Below are positions 1-10,692 of a DNA stretch of 64,000 bases, piece after piece. The stretch is from Thecamonas trahens ATCC 50062 (taxonomy: Eukaryota; Apusozoa; Apusomonadida; Apusomonadidae): the NCBI RefSeq assembly GCF_000142905.1, contig NW_013657659.1, positions 20,233 to 84,232 of the forward strand, written 5' to 3'. The notes beneath the pieces were generated by a model. That model was given only the letters and a program-made list of their open reading frames with translations. It did no database searches and was not told the origin of the DNA. The first letter of the stretch is position 1. Each line of letters begins with the position of its first letter. The translations under genes were made by a program, and so were the position numbers.

Positions 1-1
1 T

Positions 2-1222
2 GCGCCAGCTCCCGCGCCAGCTCCGGCCCCTATCTCACCGAACGCTTCAACTCGCTCGGGCGCCTCACACACCCGCAAGTCCAAGTCGAAGCGGTCGTGG
101 GTCCCGGCCGACCTTGTGGGCAAGTCAAAGGACGAGATGACGCCCGAGGAGCGCAAGCGGTACAACAAGGCCAAGAAGGCATCAATGACGCCCGAAGAGT
201 GGAAGGCAAAGAAGGCGGCGTCGATGAAGCGGCGCGCGGCGCGTGCGGCCACCTCGGTGTCCGACGCCGGGCTTTCAGAAGACGTCGCGCCAGGCGGAAG
301 CGCCTCGAGCGTCCAACGGCACGTGCCCGAGCCGGTGGACGTCGACGAGCCGCCTGCGCTCGTCTCGGCCCCGTCGGTCCAGTTCCACGCACTCAAGAAG
401 GACATCCTCATTCCGTTTGACGACGCCGACTCGGACATCGACTCGGACGACGAGCCGCCCACCGACACCTCGACATCGTCCAAGATCCTTCCGCCCAACC
501 CGGCGTTCTCGCTCCACGAGGACCTCTGGATCCCGCCGGAGCTCTCGACAACGCCCAAGACTGAGTTTACTGCTGACGAGCGGGCGCACTACGTCCGGGC
601 ACGCAACTCGTATCTGGCCGACCACTACGCCGCTTCCGAGCGCTCGCTCATCCGGGCGTGGTACAACGGCAAGGCGGCGGCGCACAACGCGGCACTTGCG
701 GCGTCTGAGCGGTCCCGACCGCAGTCGCCGGTGGACAACGACACGCCGCAACAGTGTTACGTGTGCGCCACACGGCCCATCGACCCGGACCGCGATCTCC
801 ACTGGCTCCCGTGCAAGCACCACCAGGTCTGCTCCGGCTGCCGGTCGCTGCCGCACCTGCGGTGCGCTACATGCAAGCTTGCCGAGGCTGCTGCCCTCGA
901 GGCCCTCGATCGAACGTGCCAGGCGTGCGGCGCGACCGAGAGCAAGCCGGGCGTCCAGCTCTCGCTCCTTGAGTGCAAGCACGGCTACTTCTGCGCTGGC
1001 TGCCACGCCGCCCCGCAGTTTTCTTGCATCCGCTGCGTCCGCCTCATGCGCCAGCGCTCGCTCTCAGTCATCCGCGAGTGTGCTGTCTGCCAGGCGACGG
1101 ACCCCAAGCTGCTGCGGCGGACCGAGTGCGGCCACGCGTTCCTCTGCAAGGGCTGCGCCACCCTCCCGCAGTGGAGCTGCCGCGAGTGTGCCCACAACGT
1201 GCCGCCTATTGTTTCTCCGTGA
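2..1222 (+). CDS. Cys-rich protein with three tandem RING-like zinc modules (5' partial)
   Basis: The frame is open from the window edge to a TGA at 1220-1222, and no ATG in this frame looks like a natural start before residue ~40, so the 5' end lies outside. The N-terminal part is basic (KSKSKR, then KRYNKAKKASMTPEEWKAKK) and the middle is acidic and Ser/Pro-rich. The last ~150 residues contain three consecutive CxxC...CxH/CxHxxxCxxC...CxxC modules, starting CYVC, CQAC and CAVC. Each ends in a CxxC pair (CATC, CIRC, CREC) after a PxxxC loop. This spacing resembles C3HC4 RING-type fingers, as in RING E3 ligases, but three in a row in one tail is unusual. Function is not assigned: ubiquitin ligase or zinc-mediated scaffold are both possible. 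The gene converges on the EHD gene with 79 bp between stops. Confidence 0.7.
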   Translation, partial: APAPAPAPAPISPNASTRSGASHTRKSKSKRSWVPADLVGKSKDEMTPEERKRYNKAKKASMTPEEWKAKKAASMKRRAARAATSVSDAGLSEDVAPGGSASSVQRHVPEPVDVDEPPALVSAPSVQFHALKKDILIPFDDADSDIDSDDEPPTDTSTSSKILPPNPAFSLHEDLWIPPELSTTPKTEFTADERAHYVRARNSYLADHYAASERSLIRAWYNGKAAAHNAALAASERSRPQSPVDNDTPQQCYVCATRPIDPDRDLHWLPCKHHQVCSGCRSLPHLRCATCKLAEAAALEALDRTCQACGATESKPGVQLSLLECKHGYFCAGCHAAPQFSCIRCVRLMRQRSLSVIRECAVCQATDPKLLRRTECGHAFLCKGCATLPQWSCRECAHNVPPIVSP

Positions 1223-1301
1223 TTCTTTCACGATCCATAAAGCAATCCGCCCTGCAGCGTAGTGTGTTTGTTTTGTTTACCTTTCTTCCGCGCGCTCGCC
1301 C

Positions 1302-3132
1302 TCAATCAAAGGGGCTCGCCTCGCTGCCGCCGCGCTTGGACGGCGGGACAAGGTTGGCCGGGAGCGCAGTCGGGAGCGGCGAGCCAGGCGCGTTCTTCTT
1401 CTGCTGGAGGAGGTGCATGCAGACAGCAAACTCGTCCGCGTCGAGATGGCCGTCGCGATCGATGTCGGCAAGGGTCCAGATGTCGCGGAGAGTGGTCGTG
1501 TCGAGCTTGGAGGCGACCATGGCCGGCTTGGCTGACGCGCCAGAGAGCTTGCCGGCGACCGGACCCATCTTGACAAAGTAGGAGTCCCACTTTTGCTTCT
1601 CCTCCGGCCCGATGGCCCAGTCCGAGTCCGATGCGCCAAACGGGTTGGGCGGCGGCGACGACGGACCGGCGCCGTCGTCGACAGGCGCAATAAGTTCCAG
1701 CAGCTGCGGAATGTCTGCCGCGAGAACGCTGTTCATCGACTCAATCATCGACATGTTGAGCTTGGGGAACTTGTTGAACTCGTACTCTGCTGCGCGGGCC
1801 TTGAACCGCTCGAGGTCCGGAAAGTCGCCCGGTGGGAGCTGGTGCTGGCGCATGACAGTCTTGAAGACCTCCAGCATGCCGTCGAGGAGCGCCTTCTGCT
1901 TCTTGCCCTTGCCGAACATCGACGGCATCTCGCCTCGGAGATGCGAGATGAGGAGCGCGTGAACCTTGACCAGACGCGCGCGCTTGACAAGCTCATTGAT
2001 CTTGCGAACGGCGGCGTTGCGCGGGAGGTAGCGGAGGTCAGCCATGAGGTCCTGCTCCTCGGCTTCAAACAGCGCCTGGTTCTCCGAGTTGTGTAGCGGC
2101 TGGTCCCAGAACGAGCCGATGTAGACCCGGACCACCTCGGGCGTGGCAAAGACCTTGCCAAGCGACCACATGAGCGCGCCGTAGACCCGCATCAGCTGCT
2201 GGGAGTTGACCATGTCCGACTTGTTGAGCACAACCCGGATCTTGTCGTCATGCCCGCGCAGCGCCTCGATCGACCGCTTGAACTCATCAGAGATGTCGAG
2301 CTTGTGGGCATCAAAGAGGAGCAGAATGAGGTCCGATCGCTCCGCAAACCACTCGCACGTCTCCACAAAGTCGTACGTCCGCCCCAGCCGCTGCTTCTCG
2401 CCCGAAAGCACACCTGGCGTGTCGATGAACGTCACCTTTTCCAGGATCGGCGACGGGCACTCGGCAACCTCAAACTTGGAGAGGAACGAGACGCCAAACT
2501 TGTCCAGGCCCTGGAACGGCTTGTCTTTGCGGATCGACGCCGCCGCTCCAGGAACAACCCGATCCTCCTCGCCGTACATCACCGCCACAAACCGGTCCGT
2601 CGTCGGCTCGGGCCCGATCCGCTGCGAAGGGAAGTCACGCTCGAGCATGTACCGGATGAACGACGTCTTGCCCACCGAGTACTGGCCCAGCAGCATCTGT
2701 TCGCTCGCCATCACATCATCCGCCGCATCACATACACACACACACACGCACACCACCCTGTTCATGAGACCGCGCCCAAACCCACTCGCTTCCCTTCATC
2801 CAACGACCAAAACACATCAAAAAAAAAGGACACAGATCCTCAAGTGCCCAACACCATTCCCACCCCTACCCCCCCCCCATCCACCGTCCCCCACCCCTCA
2901 TCTCATCCACCGCATTGTTCTGATGCGCAGCAAGAGATCAAGTACGTACCACCATGGGAGCGGCTTCAAAGTCGGCATCTTCGAGAAGCGGCGAGTGAAA
3001 CTGCTGAAACGAGTAGAGTTCCTCAACTGGGCGGATGCGAGTCTTGTACAACCTCTTCAGCTTCTCAATGACTTCAGGATATGTCTCGACAGCATCCGAT
3101 GACATGGCTGCCTTGTTGGAGATGGCCGCCAT
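1302..3132 (-). CDS. EHD: EHD-family dynamin-like ATPase (C-terminal EH domain)
   Basis: Two exons: 3132-2950 (61 codons) and 2696-1302, joined across a 253-nt GTACGT...ACAG intron (2697-2949, phase 0), giving 525 aa, close to the ~534 aa of animal EHD proteins. The joined region reads ...DADFEAAPMV|MLLGQYSVGKT, matching the EHD N-terminal helical segment followed by the P-loop. Other visible motifs are the switch IDTPGVLSGEKQR, NKSD, and a C-terminal EH domain with an EF-hand loop (DIDRDGHLDADE). EHD proteins tubulate and scission endosomal membranes and bind NPF-motif partners. Without the upstream exon the second exon would start in an intron and lack the conserved helix, so the spliced model is preferred. 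The intron holds a CA/GT microsatellite. Confidence 0.93.
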
Positions 3133-3955
3133 GATGTCGTTGTCGATGTCGATGTCACCGCCGGCACAATGTGGTTGGCTATTGACGAATTGCTCAACAA
3201 AACAATCGTTGTCACTCGGAGAGGCAAGACCGAGAGACCGAGAGACCGAGAGACCGAGAGACCGAGAGACCGAGAGACCGAGAGACAGACTAAGAGATAG
3301 AGACCAACAAAGACCACCACAGAGTATGTGCCCTTATGTGGTGCTGTTTGTCTATGCGTAGAGAGTGAGCTGTGTCCCCCCCCCCCCCCCCCCCCCCCCC
3401 CCTCCCCCCCCCGCACCCGCGCAGTGCAAACCTGTGCTGTTGATCAGTGGGTCGACCGGCAGTCGCTCGTTCGTCGATTATCTGACGTGGGATGAATCAT
3501 TGGGCGGCCAATACTCGCACATGCTACTTGCCCACAACGAGGAGATGGAGGAAAGAGTGCACGCCATGGGGCAGGCTGTGGGCGTGAAGGGGACGGGCAG
3601 AGAAATTGAAGAGGGGAGGGGAGGAGGGGGAGAGGGGGGCGCTGAGCTTGGTTGCCTCGCAGCCTGCCATCAATAACCATACTCCGACTACGATCTTAGT
3701 AGATCCCCCCTCCCCCCTCCGGTTCTCACATCGATCAGAGATCTCCCATTTTACCCGCTGCACCCAACTCGCGCCAACGAACCCACCCCGCCCCCCCCCC
3801 CCACCGTCCAACCTCCTCGCCGGCACCCCTCTCCACAGCCACTGTCAGCGGCACGAGGAGGGTGACAACTCTGTCAATGTCGTACTCGTCCAACTCTGAC
3901 TCTGCATGCTCAGCCACAGAAGACCACCTCGCCGGAAGCGCCAGCTTTGTGCGAC
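3133..3955. other. Divergent intergenic region EHD / WD40 gene
   Basis: This 820-bp gap lies between two divergent starts. It holds an 8-bp tandem array (3228-3286), a poly-C run (about 3376-3402) and pyrimidine-rich sequence. A + strand open stretch at 3423-3676 (reading ...SGSTGSRSFVDYLTWDES...) has no recognisable homology and no ATG, so it is not called as a gene. An ATG at 3877 opens a 47-codon reading ending at 4018, which could be an alternative first exon of the WD40 gene. Confidence 0.5.
3228..3286. repeat. 8-bp tandem array (GACCGAGA)n
   Basis: About seven head-to-tail copies of an 8-bp purine-rich unit lie upstream of the EHD start. The array breaks down into GAGACAGACT at its right end. 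It is probably a simple microsatellite. Confidence 0.9.
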
Positions 3956-6900
3956 ATGGAAGCGGTGTCAGCAGCGGTGTCGGCAGCGGTGGCAGCACTC
4001 ACCGGAATCAGTCTTCGTAGCTCGCGAGAAGGAAGCAGTCTTCGTAGCTCGCGAGAAGGAAGTAGTCTCCGCAGCTCGCGAGAAGGGAGCAATCGTCGAG
4101 GAAGTGGTCGTGGAAGACATGGTCCTGGTCATGGTGGTGATGGGGGAGTGAGGCAACGACCTCGTCGACAAGGAGCGAATGACTCGACCGACAAGCTACT
4201 GACACCAAGGACAAAGGAGACTTTGGTCTTCAATATGGATGCTGATGGCAAGATGGTGAAGGGTGTGCCTATGGCGCTCTCTGGATCGCAAGCCGACATT
4301 TCAAAGTCGTTGAGAAAGTTTCGCAGAGAGATGAAGGCCGATCAAGCCGCTCATATGGCCGCTACCTCGTCGTCTATCGCTTCTATGGACATTGGCTTTC
4401 TCTCGCCAGCTGCCATCGCAGCAAGCCCGTCTCCATCTCCGTCTCCGTCTCCGTCTCCGTCTCCGCACTCGTCCTCGATCCCGGCTTTGGCGAATACCTC
4501 GAACGTACACGTCTCGTCGACGCCAGATGTTGACTCGGTGCACTCAAACGAGTCGATGGACTCGGCTATCTCGAGCGCTGGGTCGAGTGGGCTCTCGTCG
4601 CTGGTTCCTTCGCGACGGGCGCGAAGTGGACGGAGCGGCGGCTCGCTGCTGCAGTCGGCGGCGCTCAACGCGGCCCGGGCGGCGGCGGCCGAGCTTGCGG
4701 CCCGGTCCGACTCGGACGACGATGCCGCATGTGGTAGCGAGTCGGACTCGGCGTCAGTCTTTAATGCCTCGATGTCAAGCGTACTGACCGAGGGATCCGC
4801 ATCGTTTGCCGGCATGGGCAGTGCCTTCCCGGACCTCTCGTCGTCCAACGAGCCGCTGGCGGCGACGTCGGCAGAGCCTGGCCAAGCGTCGCGGACCATC
4901 AACGGCGTGCGCGCGCGTGCAAATTCCAAGACGAGGGTCACTTCGGGGCCACAGTCTGGCAATGTGAGCAACTCGCTCAACCAGTCACTAGACGGGGTGG
5001 CGTGGCAGCGAGTGGGCCGAAGCGTCAAGCCCGGCCCGCGGACAGAAACTATGGAGCTGACGAACCTCATCGCGGACTTTAAGCGCGAGCAAGAGCTGCG
5101 GCAGCAGGCCGAGCAGGCACGGCTGACGGCAGCGCGGCTGGCGGCCGAGACTGAGCGGCGCAAGGCACTGATGCGCAAGCGCATTGTGTATCACACGCTG
5201 CCCGGCGGCGACGCGCCCCACTCGGCGCTGCTCTCGGCCTCCAAGGCCCACGACGGCATCATTCTCTCGCTGGCGGCCAACACGTTCTTTGTGGACAAGT
5301 TTGCCACCGGCTCACACGACGGCAAGGTCAAGGTGTGGACGCTGGTCGAGGACGAGGCCCACCAAAAGTACCCAAGGAGCAGTACGTGCTCGCCTCGCAT
5401 GCTGCGCCGGTCCACTCGGTCGGCTGGCACCCAGACGGCATGGTGCTGGCAACAACTGGCAAGGACAACAAGGTCCGGCTCTGGGAAGGCTCCGAGTGCA
5501 AGGAGGTGCTTGACCTTGACTCGCCGGGCTTCTCGCTCGAGTTTTCGCTGTTTGGCAAGCACGTGGCGGTGGCCTCGATGCGCAACGTCAAGATCTTTGA
5601 CACAGAGACGTGCAAGATCATCCAAAAGCTGCCTGCGCACGCGCTCAACGTGTACTCGTGCGCGTACCACCCCGGCTCGCTCTCGCTCATGGTTACTGCC
5701 GGCGACGACAATATGGTCAAGTTGTGGGACGTCGACTCCGGGAAAGTGGTCCAGACGCTGCGTCACCACTCGTCGTGGGTCTACTCGGCGCAGTTTTCGC
5801 CCGATGGCCAGTCGCTCATCACTGCGTCGGCGGACGGCACCTCGTTCATCTACAAGCTCGGCCAGGAGGAACCGCTCCTCCGTATCCGCCCCAGCTTGGG
5901 CGCCGTGTACACGGCCTCGCTCTGGGGCGACGTCGCGTACCTGGGCGGGCAGGATCCTATCGTCCGCGGCTTCTCGCCGCTTACCGGCGAGCCGCTGGTC
6001 GAGGTCAAGGGTCACGTCGGCGCTGTCCGCGACATTGCCTACCTCCCGCACTCGTACACGCTGCTCTCGGTCGGCTCGGACGCGCAGCTCTGCCAATGGA
6101 ACGTCCGCACCCCGCTTGAGACCGCGCTCGCTGCCGAGTCCAAGGAGCTGGAGCGCAAGCTGTCGCAGACCCTCTCGGCGCAGATCCGATCCGAGGACAA
6201 CGTCACCGCGCCGGCGCCAGAGGCGGTGGCGACGTCCTCGGTCCGCTCGCTCGCGCCGCCGTCGCGTCGCTCGTCGCGGTCTACCCCGCGCAACCCGCCG
6301 CCTTCGTCCGCCAACTCGCCCGGCTCGGACGACCTGGGCACTCCGCGCTCGCTTGCCGACTCGGCCCTCTCGTACGAGTACGATTACGCCGACGTCTTGG
6401 TCCGGGTCGGCGACGACGGCGAGCTCGTCGAGCTTGATCCCGACGACGCCGAGCGAGTCCGCAACGAGCTCGGTGACGACATTCTTTCCATCTGCGACGT
6501 TAGCAACTATGGCGAGTACGACTATGACTACGACTACGACTACGAGTATGCCTACCGCGACGACGCCGGCAACATCGTGCTTCGCAGCGGTGTGGTCTCA
6601 TCCGGTGTGGCCTCAACTCCGTCGTCGCGCCGCTCTTCGCGCCGCCCGTCGGCTGCCTCTAGCCGTGCCACTAGGGAGACGCCGGCACGCCGCTCGTCAC
6701 GCCGCTCGTCGCGCCGCTCGTCACGTCGGTCGTCGAGGGCCAAGTCGTCAGTGTCGCGGTCGCCGTCACTCCCAGGCATCGCCCTCGACGCGCCGTTTGT
6801 AGCAGCCGCACGCCGCATGGAGCAGCAGGCGGCGCTGACAACGATGACATCGGCCTCTTTGGGCTCGTTTGAGGCACCCAAGCGGATGCGGCTCTCACCG

Positions 6901-7515
6901 TCGGATGCGTCAATCCCTTCGCTGCCTGACAGTCGCTTCAGGCGCGAGTCGTCCGTCTCGGAGGACTCTTCTGCCTCCGATGCAACCAACCGCCGGGTTC
7001 GGTTCGTCAACTCGTCGCTATTCACAGTCAAGCTCATTCGGTTCCGCGGAGTAAGCACATCAGGTGAGAAGTTCACGTCGTCGTCGACCGGCCACAAGGC
7101 CTCGCTCAGCATCCCAGGCCTCAAGCATCCGTTCTTTGAGATCCTTGTTGGCCGGCAGGTCCGCGACGTCAGAGACAACTGGAGGGGACACGTCCTCACC
7201 TACGCAGACATACTCGCCGACTCGTCGACGCCACATCTGCTCGGCTCGGATCTAGCGCTCGAGGCGTATCTGTTTGACGACGCCGACGACGGCGGTAACG
7301 TCTCCTCGTACGGCTCCATCGGACTCGGCTTCCTCGGCCTCTCGCCGCTCACATCCGATGGCAACACACCCGAGCCGGTACACGTCTGGCTCCCGCTGTA
7401 TGGCGAGCTCGACATGGAGCTCCTCGTCGAGGTTGGAATCACACCAAACCTCGAGGGCATCACCCGTGCGCCGCAGTCGCCATCACCATTTCTGTCGCTC
7501 GACCCCGACCTATGA
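3956..7515 (+). CDS. WD40-repeat protein with long disordered N-terminus and C-terminal C2-like region
   Basis: The first in-frame ATG is at 3956 (an ATG at 3877 in another frame would need an intron). Residues ~20-50 are a 10-aa Arg/Ser repeat (LRSSREGSS). Low-complexity Ser-rich sequence, including SPSPSPSPSP, and a coiled coil (~360-410) follow. WD repeats run from about residue 425 to 715 (SHDGKVKVWTL, KDNKVRLWEG, DDNMVKLWDV, DGTSFIYKL). After that come an acidic Tyr tract (DYDYDYDYEYAY), RRSS repeats and a C-terminal globular segment that looks C2-like. The frame changes at ~5365-5370: one extra G (CAAAAG|TACCC) turns HQK into HQKVPKEQYVL and restores the blade, giving ~1186 aa. I treat it as one gene with a one-base lesion. 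Its pathway is unknown; it is probably a scaffold. Confidence 0.75.
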
Positions 7516-7843
7516 CTCCCCGCCCAAGTTGCCGCACACCAGAAAAAGCGCCAACCTGATACCCCTCTCCCCCCTCCCATCGCTCCCCCCCCGTCCACCG
7601 TCATCACCCACATTGCCACCTCACACACCTAACCAACTACATCACAGCATATTCCAACACCCATCCCATCCTCCCTAACTCCTCCCAAGCCGTACGCCGA
7701 CTCTCACTCAGAACCCCCCCCCCCCCCCCCCCAAAAAAAAAAAAAAAAAAAAAAGAGGCGGACACACACCCCCCTTGCCCGACCCGCCACGGTCTGCCCC
7801 CGGCCACGGCCACGACCAGCCCTGGCCACTTTACTTCCGTCAT
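7516..7843. other. Intergenic, pyrimidine-rich with C-run/A-run
   Basis: No coding sequence is seen. The region is C/T-rich and contains an uninterrupted C run (about 7714-7732) followed directly by an A run of ~22 (to 7754), roughly 90 bp before the next start codon. Confidence 0.7.
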
Positions 7844-10644
7844 ATGAGCGACACACGACAGCTTTTGATTTCGCTTGACAGCTTGGAGCAAGTGCAAGCA
7901 CCGCTCTCCACAATAGGCGGCAAGGCAGCTGGGTTGGGCAAACTCTGCGGTGTGGTGGGCGAGGGTAAGGCAGGGTATGTCCCTCCTGGCTGTGTCCTCA
8001 CCACAGAGGCATTTCAGGTACAACTGGATTTTTATCGCTGACACCTGCCAGACTCCGGGAGGCGTACACATCGAACGGCTCGCTGAATGACATCAGTAAT
8101 GCCATGACTGCCTCTGGTTTAGCCCCATCTCTTTGGCATGCTATTGATGAGTGTCTGGATGTGGTTCGTGCTCGCTGGGCGGCTGAGGAAGGTAGCTTGC
8201 GCCATGATCGGTTCTTTGCCGTGAGATCGTCGGGAACCAAGGAGGATGCTGTGGACCAGTCGTTTGCGGGGCAGTACGAGACTGTGCTCAATGTTCCCGC
8301 TGAGCGAGGCGCATTAGCTGATGCAGTGCTTGCTTGCTACGCCTCGCAATTTTCGGATCACGCAGCGAGCTACCTCGGCTCGCTCGCCGACGACGAGCCG
8401 CTGCCGGCGATGGCTGTTGTCATGCAGGAGCAAGTCGACCCGGTAGCCGCGGGCGTGCTGTTTACCGTCAATCCGGGAACCTCAAGTGCCAACGAGATGG
8501 TGGTCGAGGGCGTGTGGGGACTTGGCGAGGGGCTCGTGTCCGGAACGCTGACGCCGTCATCAGTGGTAATCGACGCCGCAAGCGGTGAGATGGTGCTCGA
8601 CCGGAACCCAGAAGGCCAGCAGGAGCGCAAGCTGGTGTGTGCAGCAGGGGGTGGGCACGAGTGGACGGCAACGACTGCCACCGAGGCCGCCTGCTCGCCG
8701 CTCACGCCAGAGCTGCTTGCTGCTCTGGCGGCAGCCGGGCAGGCGGTGTCACGGGCGATGGGGCCGGCCGACATCGAGTGGTGCGCCACGGGCGACGGTC
8801 GAGTGGCGCTGGTCCAGGCACGGCCAATCACCTCGCTCAGCTTTGCGCGCGGAACGCCTGTGGCGTACATGATCCAGGCCGACCGCACGTCGCCGCTTGA
8901 CGAGCTACTTGCGGTCCGCGGCTTTGGCGACGCGCTGCATCACATCGCATCGGTAACGACGTGGTTTGACGGCGATCCCGAGTTTGTCCTCCCTCAACCA
9001 GCTCAACTAGTCACGTTTTACTTTGGACGTGGCTACGGGTTTGCCGACGTCATGGCCGTCTACCACGGGCTGAAGGAGCAGTACACGCAAGCCGATCTCG
9101 CGGCGCTCGAGCCGTGGTGGCGCGAAGCGCAGGCGCTGGAAGACCGGTTTCTGCTTGAGCTCCACCAGCGATCTGTGGTCGACGCCGCGCTCGCAAAGCA
9201 CGGCCTGGCAGCAGCGGACACGGCAGTCGATACGTCCCCGGATCGTGTGGCGCAGCTGATGGCCTTTTACTCGGCAGCATGCAAGATGTCGTGGGCGATG
9301 GGCTTTATGGCCGAGCTGGCCGAGACGGAGGCTCAGCGGGCGCTGTCGACGGCGCACGGGTCGGGCGACATTACCGAGAGCACGCCGCGGTTTGTGCTCG
9401 GCAAACTGGTCTCCAACGTGTCTCGGCGACACCACGCCACCGCCAAGCAGCCGATGCTAGACCTGATGGCGCTCGCGCGGAGCGTGAGCCGCGACAGCGA
9501 GGTGCGGCGAGTGGTGCTTGATGCAGCGGCAGCGAGTTCGGGTGGCATCGTCGGCCCGGGCCTGGTGAGAATGCTGCGGGTCGAGGCTGCGGGGACAGAG
9601 ATCGCCGGTGCACTCGAGAGCTTTCTCCGGACCTGGTACTGGATGGCAGACGAGGACTGGGACTCGTGGTGCGTGCACTGGTCGGAGGATCCGTCATTTC
9701 CGCTCGCCATGTTCGTGCAGATGGTCAAGGCCGGAGGCGACCGAGGGTCGTCGTCGTCGTCATCGTCGTCATCGTCAAATGACGAAAGCAGCGGACAACC
9801 GCCGTTGCTGCGGCGAATGACGACAGCGTCGCAGATTTACGCGACTGAGATCGAGCGGCTTAAGGCCGTGCTCGGGAACGACCAGCACGAGGCACTGGTG
9901 GCGGTGGCGCGGCTCCGCAAGTACCTCGAATGGAAGGAGCGAGTTCATGTGGTGTATGTTCGGGCCGGATTTGAGCTGAAGATGACGCTTCTCGCCATCG
10001 AGGCCGAGCTGGTTGCTCGCGACGTGCTCGAGGAGGGGCGGGCGGACCACAGCATGGCGCATGTGACGCCCGAAGCGTACGCAGCGTACGCGGCCGGGCG
10101 CGATAGCGGCGGAGAAGCACTGCGCAAGGTGGTGGAGGACATCGGGTACACAAGCGCGGTGTGGTCGCACCTGGAGGCGCCGTACCAGGTCGGACGGACG
10201 TTCCAGGCGCAGCGTGCCGGCGACGGGGCCAGCAACGTTGAGCTCGGCATCAGCGAGGCAGAGCTGGCGGAGCTCCGTGCGCACGGAATGGTCCTGCGTG
10301 GGCTGCCGATCTCGCCAGGGCGAAGCGGGGTACCCGTGCGCGGGCGGGCGCGGGTGATCAGCTCGCTGGCCGAGGCTGGGAGCGTCCAAGGCGGTGATAT
10401 ACTGGTGACGGCGACGACGTCGCCGGCGTGGACGCCGCTCTTTGGCCTCATCGGCGGCCTTGTGCTCGAGGACGGCGGAATGCTGTCGCACGGCGCAGTG
10501 GTGGCGCGCGAGTTTGGACTCCCGGCCGTGTCGGGCATTCGCGGGGCAACAAGCGTGGTGCAGACCGGCGACGAGCTGGTGGTTGACGGCGAGGACGGCA
10601 GTGTGATGGTGTTGGGGCAGGAAGAGAGGAAAGCAAACAAGTGA
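7844..10644 (+). CDS. PEP-utilising dikinase without PEP barrel, rifampin-phosphotransferase-like
   Basis: Exon 1 is 7844-8017 and exon 2 is 8062-10644, split by a 44-nt GTACAA...GGGAG intron (phase 0) that joins TTEAFQ to AYTSNGSLNDISNAM, the expected course of the ATP-grasp N-terminus. Using the nearer AG at 8050-8051 would shift the frame. The product is ~918 aa. The N-terminal ~300 residues are a PPDK/PEP-synthase ATP-grasp domain (TIGGKAAGLGKL, VRSSGTKEDA, SFAGQYET, MQEQVDPVAAGVLFTVNP, GLGEGLVSG, VQARPI). A ~450-residue helical middle follows, then a swivelling phosphohistidine domain ending ~30 residues from the C-terminus (GGMLSHGAVVAREFGLPAV, His as the phosphocarrier). The TIM barrel of PPDK and PEP synthase is absent. 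This order is that of rifampin phosphotransferases and related bacterial enzymes. Substrate is unknown, and a bacterial origin is plausible. Confidence 0.85.
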
Positions 10645-10692
10645 CGGGCACGCGCGAGGCGTGGCGAGCGAGCAAAAAAACTCATTTACTGC

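Noticed and set aside
38-420. Antisense and shadow ORFs over the RING-like gene
   Set aside because: High GC makes long stop-free frames common on the opposite strand; none shows conserved motifs.
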